In this document: positions 29,262-33,390 of the stretch, in pieces
How the letters are laid out: every line of letters begins with the position of its first letter
Numbering within the stretch: position 1 is the first letter of the stretch
IMG/VR virus record: IMGVR_UViG_3300030118_000974
Span: 1-33,390 of that record
Strand: one strand, 5' to 3'
Length of the DNA stretch: 33,390 bases
Source of the DNA: a virus
Made by a program: the position numbers and the translations under genes
The notes under the pieces: model-generated
Told to the model about the DNA's origin: nothing
Databases searched by the model: none
The model's input: only the letters and a program-made list of their open reading frames with translations

Positions 29262-30394
29262 TGACAGTACCAAAAGGTTTAACACCTATTAACAATCCTG
29301 CACCAGCTGCAGCTCCTGATGTACCTAAAGGACTTACACCTATATCTGAACCAGAAGCTCCTGGTTTTTTTGATTCACTAAGACCTATTAGAGATTTATG
29401 GAAGTATGAAAGTTTACCTGTTGCATATTTACAATGGCAAGGAAATGATATCAAAGGCGCACCTTGGTTAGGTAAAAGCAAACAGGAAAATGCTAAGATA
29501 GCTAAAGAATGGTTAGATGCTAATCCTGATCAAGCTGGTACAGAAGAATATAACTATCATAGTAAAATATTAAAACTATATGGTTATGCTATAGATCCAC
29601 AACCATTTAGTATGTCAGCAGTTACTGAGGCAATAAGAACAAATCCTGGTATGTTTGGTGCTGAAATGGTTAATATGCTTCTTGCAGACCCATATTTAAT
29701 ATTACCTTGGTTTTGGAACCCTGCAAATCTAAGTGCAAAGTCATTACAATTTAGTGCAGCATTAAGTAAAGTAGCTAACTCTGTACCTAGAATTACTGAA
29801 GGTACAATGAAAGCTATTGGTGCTACTCCTACGCTTACAGCATATAGTAGTTTACATCAACTATCTGAAAATAGGATGCTAGACCCAAAACGAACTGCAA
29901 CTGAATTAGCATTTGGTGGAAGTTTAGCTTTTGGACTAGGTGCTATTACTGCTGGAACTGTAGGTAAGGGAAGTAAACTTTTAGGTTTAAGCCATGATCA
30001 ATTGATGGCTAGAATCAAAGAAGGTCTTACTAGAAAAGCTGCAGATGGAGATGCATTAGCAAAACAAATCTTAGAAGGTAAAAGAGTTTCAAGCTATGAT
30101 GATATATTAAAACTTATCATAGATGATATAGAAGATTCATCTGTTGGATTTAATCCTAATAAATGGGAATTCATTGTTGATAAAGATGGGAATCCTTTAA
30201 CAGGACAAGCAGGTAGAAACTTTGTTAAACGAATGTTACAGGACAAAGACAGTGGTTGGACAACTGATATGCCTTACGGTTATCTTAAAGAAAAAGGTAT
30301 ATTTTATAATCGCAAAGACGGTACAATGCGATTTGATAAAAATAAATTAGAACAAGAATGGAAACTATTCCAAAAATCAAGCATTAAGAGATGA
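29261..30394 (+). CDS. Giant internal virion protein, N-terminal part (frameshifted)
   Basis: Begins with two VPKGLTPI repeats in a Pro-rich arm, then a helical region with hydrophobic segments (LADPYLILPWFWNPANL; LAFGGSLAFGLGAITAGTVG). The frame ends abruptly in KSSIKR at 30394. The next frame, read upstream of its first ATG, gives NQALRDELMPIVEDAYHNLV, continuing the protein naturally after FQ. Dropping one A in the A5 run at 30372-30376 would fuse the two into about 1206 residues. T7-type internal ejection proteins have this size. Confidence 0.65.
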   Translation: MTVPKGLTPINNPAPAAAPDVPKGLTPISEPEAPGFFDSLRPIRDLWKYESLPVAYLQWQGNDIKGAPWLGKSKQENAKIAKEWLDANPDQAGTEEYNYHSKILKLYGYAIDPQPFSMSAVTEAIRTNPGMFGAEMVNMLLADPYLILPWFWNPANLSAKSLQFSAALSKVANSVPRITEGTMKAIGATPTLTAYSSLHQLSENRMLDPKRTATELAFGGSLAFGLGAITAGTVGKGSKLLGLSHDQLMARIKEGLTRKAADGDALAKQILEGKRVSSYDDILKLIIDDIEDSSVGFNPNKWEFIVDKDGNPLTGQAGRNFVKRMLQDKDSGWTTDMPYGYLKEKGIFYNRKDGTMRFDKNKLEQEWKLFQKSSIKR

Positions 30395-30398
30395 ACTA

Positions 30399-32882
30399 AT
30401 GCCTATTGTTGAAGATGCCTATCATAATTTAGTTATAACAAATAACACTAGATGGTATCATATGAGAAACTTAAAAAACTTAGATACACCTTTAGTAGCA
30501 GGAGGTATTCTTGGTGGTGGTGCATATATAACTACTGGTGAAGAAGAAAGTTTTTGGACAGGCGCAGCAGTAGGACTTGGAGGTGTTAGTGTATGGAAAG
30601 CAGCAGGTAGTATCTACTCTAGAAATAAATCTCTTCAACAAGGAAATAAACTTAGTCAATTAAGCGAAGAAAATTTAGGAACTAGATTACAAGAAATTAA
30701 AGATAACTTGCCTGAAGGTGTTACCTTAGATGATATAGCATTAAAAGAAATGCCTTCTTTCTATCAAAGTCCTAATGTAAAAAAATCAGATTTAATCAAA
30801 TTAGGAAGAGCTGAAGAAATTGAATTATCTAAGTCACAAGCTATTTCTGGATATTTAATGGACGATTATAGAAGCTATGTCCTAGCAACTGCACAAGATG
30901 TAAATAGATTAAAAGAAATTATAATAGGTAAAGTACCAGATAAATCACGAAGAGAAGCTATTACCAAATATATTCAAGAAAAAGAAAAAGTAACTAAACT
31001 TAGTAAAGAAGAACTAGCTGTTGCTAAAGATGTTCAAAAGACTATGAATGCTATGTGGGAAGCATTAGATGGTACTGAAATTAAATTTAATTTTCTTAGA
31101 GATTACTTACCACAATACTGGTTACTAGAATCATTCAAAGGTGAATTAGATATAGTAGGTCAAATAAATGATTTAATTAAAAATAATTCTAAACTTCATT
31201 CTGGTATGAAAGGTCGTACCATTTCTGAATTAGAAAAAATGTTTCCTACTTATGAAGCTGGTATAGCTCAAGGTTTAAAACCTGCTACATTAGATGTAGC
31301 TGAGATAATGGCTAGATATATAAACTCTACTACTAGAGCATTGGGACAAAGAAGATTAACTGCCATGCTTAAACAAGCACCTATTATTGGCAGGTCTGAT
31401 GGTGCAGGTGGTAATGTAAAATTAATGTATTCTGCTAAAGACGGAATACCAACAAAAGTTAATCCTCAAGATTATGTTAGATTTTACCATCCAGCTTTTT
31501 TAAATCCAAAAATAGATATAACTAAATACTCACAGAAGGCATTAAACGAAATGTCACCGTTTGTATTTAGAGAAGCAGAACCTGTACTAAGAATGTTATA
31601 TGATGCAAAGACAGAAGGTGCAGTACTAAAAGCTATCTCAAACTTTAACTTCTTACAAAAAAGATTTAGTGTTGGGTATTCATTCTTCCACGCAGAAACA
31701 TTATTGCAAAATATGTTATACACAGGAATGAGTATACCGACCACTGTAAAAACTGCAGCAGCAGCATCTGGTTTAGGAAAAATTCCATTAATAAGATATT
31801 TAGTTCCTGATTGGAGAAGAACTCAGGCAAAACAAATGTTAATGGAAGCTGGTCATTATGATGATCTAAAAGCAGCCACTAGAGCTGGTGTAGAGTTTTC
31901 ACACCCAGAAGATATTGGTTATAATAGATTCTATAATATGCTTGGGAATGCCCAACAATGGTTAGACAAAAGTCCTATATGGGGTACATGGTTAGCTAAA
32001 CAAGGAATTAAACATTTAGTTGAAAGACCATTTAGATGGATAGACGATATTACTTGGGACAGAGTTTATAATGCTGGTAAACTATATGCATTCCAAACTG
32101 CAAGACTTAAGCTACTTGAAAATCCTAAATACAAAAATTTATCTCTTAGAGAAATAGATAAGAGAGCTGCGGTATTTACTAATGATGCATATGGAGGATT
32201 AAACTGGACACAAATGTATCGTGATACAGCAGATCCTTTCTTAAAAGCAATAAGAGCAGAAGCATATAAACCATCTGGTAGAAGACTACTGCAATTAGCA
32301 TTATTTGCTCCAGACTGGACAACTGCAAATTTAAGAATTTGGGGTAGAGCTTTTCCTGGTATTAACAAAGATCCTATATCTCGTAAGTTATATCAATCTT
32401 ATGTAATAAGAGGAGCAGTAATTATTGGTACTGCAGGTACTGCATTACAATATATGTTTACTGGTAAATCACTATTAGATAATGCTGATCCAACAAGAGT
32501 TGATTTAGGTAACGGATACAGCTTATCTTTATCTAAACAATACTTTGAACCTTTTCATTGGGCAACACATCCATTTAAAACTTTAGTATCTAAACAAGGC
32601 AGTACACTAAAATTAACAGAACAATTATTATTAAATAAACAATTTCTAACAAGTCCTTGGCCCAGCCCTATAGCTGAAAAAGATCGTAACGCTTTACAAA
32701 AAGCATATGATTATGGTAGTCAAGTTACAATGAGTTTTGTACCATTTTCATTTAGAGGCATAGTGCAAGAAATAGCTGATAAAGGAAGTTTAAGTATTCA
32801 TGATGCACTTAGAGAACTAATGAGTATTATAGGACATCCAATATATAATATACCAAGAAATGAAAAATATAAGGGGATTTAA
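30399..32882 (+). CDS. Giant internal virion protein, C-terminal part (827 aa frame)
   Basis: The frame from the first ATG is 827 residues, but no ribosome-binding site precedes it, and the coding sense extends upstream to about 30375, so it is the downstream piece of the 29261 gene rather than an independent one. It has a short hydrophobic stretch near the start (LVAGGILGGGAYITTG), long helices and a second hydrophobic patch (AVIIGTAGTALQYMFTG). A DNA-ejection or core role is inferred; no lytic motif was seen. Confidence 0.65.
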   Translation: MPIVEDAYHNLVITNNTRWYHMRNLKNLDTPLVAGGILGGGAYITTGEEESFWTGAAVGLGGVSVWKAAGSIYSRNKSLQQGNKLSQLSEENLGTRLQEIKDNLPEGVTLDDIALKEMPSFYQSPNVKKSDLIKLGRAEEIELSKSQAISGYLMDDYRSYVLATAQDVNRLKEIIIGKVPDKSRREAITKYIQEKEKVTKLSKEELAVAKDVQKTMNAMWEALDGTEIKFNFLRDYLPQYWLLESFKGELDIVGQINDLIKNNSKLHSGMKGRTISELEKMFPTYEAGIAQGLKPATLDVAEIMARYINSTTRALGQRRLTAMLKQAPIIGRSDGAGGNVKLMYSAKDGIPTKVNPQDYVRFYHPAFLNPKIDITKYSQKALNEMSPFVFREAEPVLRMLYDAKTEGAVLKAISNFNFLQKRFSVGYSFFHAETLLQNMLYTGMSIPTTVKTAAAASGLGKIPLIRYLVPDWRRTQAKQMLMEAGHYDDLKAATRAGVEFSHPEDIGYNRFYNMLGNAQQWLDKSPIWGTWLAKQGIKHLVERPFRWIDDITWDRVYNAGKLYAFQTARLKLLENPKYKNLSLREIDKRAAVFTNDAYGGLNWTQMYRDTADPFLKAIRAEAYKPSGRRLLQLALFAPDWTTANLRIWGRAFPGINKDPISRKLYQSYVIRGAVIIGTAGTALQYMFTGKSLLDNADPTRVDLGNGYSLSLSKQYFEPFHWATHPFKTLVSKQGSTLKLTEQLLLNKQFLTSPWPSPIAEKDRNALQKAYDYGSQVTMSFVPFSFRGIVQEIADKGSLSIHDALRELMSIIGHPIYNIPRNEKYKGI

Positions 32883-32884
32883 TT

Positions 32885-33390
32885 ATGGCAGGTACTGGAG
32901 CAGGTAAATATAGTACAACAGCAGGTAATAATACTACCACACAAACTGTAAACTGGTCTGAAGGTATGGCTCCTTCAAATGTTAACAATGCAGCTAGAGA
33001 AACTATTGCTAACATAAGAAGTATGTACAACCAAATTGGTGAAGGTTTCTATGAGTTTGGTGATGGTGATGGTGAATACACAGTAGCACGATCTGATTCT
33101 GATACTATAACTATTACATCATCTACTGATCTAACTGCTACATACTATGCAGGTAGAGCTATAAGAATAACAGATTCAGCTGGTAATGTAACTGAAGGTA
33201 CGATTGTATCTTCATCACATTCTAGCTCAACTAATACTATTAATGTAAGTCAGACTATTGCAGGTACTGGCACACCATTGAAAATAGAATTAGGAATACA
33301 AGGTTCATCATCTGAGTTAGTTGTCGATGGCGACAATGATACTAAGATACAAGTAGAAGAAGGTTCTGATGATGACACAATAAGATTTGA
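32885..33390 (+). CDS. Tail fibre N-terminal part (partial, runs off the window)
   Basis: The frame opens at 32885 and has no stop before the end (168 codons plus two bases). Near residue 25 it carries WSEGMAPSNVNNAARETIANIRSMY, a signature of phage tail fibre N-terminal domains, followed by a beta-rich Thr/Ser/Asp/Gly part (TITITSSTDLTATYYAGRAIRITDSAGNVTEG). It attaches the fibre to the tail; the receptor-binding end is outside the window. Confidence 0.8.
   Translation, partial: MAGTGAGKYSTTAGNNTTTQTVNWSEGMAPSNVNNAARETIANIRSMYNQIGEGFYEFGDGDGEYTVARSDSDTITITSSTDLTATYYAGRAIRITDSAGNVTEGTIVSSSHSSSTNTINVSQTIAGTGTPLKIELGIQGSSSELVVDGDNDTKIQVEEGSDDDTIRF

Overview
The window is one contiguous piece of a tailed double-stranded DNA phage with a short-tailed (podovirus-like) virion. 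The case rests on a terminase, a P22-like long portal, a scaffold, an SU10-like (DUF5309) capsid protein, a head-tail adaptor, a nozzle-type protein, very large internal virion proteins and a fibre gene, all in order on the + strand, plus a T7-type amidase and a holin. Coding DNA is AT-rich. The gene set (a small genome with no DNA or RNA polymerase in view, many tiny ORFs, GNAT-like and Cys-rich small virion-module genes) resembles from memory the small marine podoviruses of the SAR11/HTVC010P kind. That host assignment is inference. No tRNA, integrase, transposase or CRISPR array was seen.

Layout. (1) 31-1731, + strand: lysis cassette (38-residue membrane protein, amidase, three-TM-type holin, three small genes). 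(2) 3814-1728, - strand: PD-(D/E)XK nuclease, SSB-like protein with an acidic tip, and three small genes, one MazG-like. (3) 3850-5214, + strand: regulator-like protein, HNH protein, a small gene, and an HExxH metallopeptidase-like gene. (4) 10681-5759, - strand: a long run of about 18 very small genes (two ribbon-helix-helix proteins, a zinc ribbon, DUF3846-like and DUF4313-like proteins, two exported proteins), interrupted by hairpins. (5) 10836-11345, - strand: one gene with its own strong terminator. (6) 12544-33390, + strand: small basic genes, packaging, head, tail, internal virion proteins, and the start of a tail fibre that runs off the end.

The most unusual content is non-coding. Two long gene-free stretches, about 540 nt (5213-5752) and about 880 nt (11403-12280), fold on paper into dense nested helices. 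In each, G.U wobble extensions fit only one strand (- for the first, + for the second). Both look like large ornate structured RNAs, in the general class of GOLLD and ROOL, which are known from phages; I cannot test family membership. A third, smaller chain of five hairpins lies at 6805-7023. A helix motif with tandem G.A pairs (GCGAGGC/GCCGAGC) recurs four times between 10539 and 11820.

Other points of note: a strong sigma70-like late promoter at 12352-12381 flanked by G-tract direct repeats and a palindrome; a fibre protein with five tandem 47-48 residue repeats whose codons are heavily scrambled; and two single-base frameshifts (near 20335 and 30374), each repaired by removing one A.
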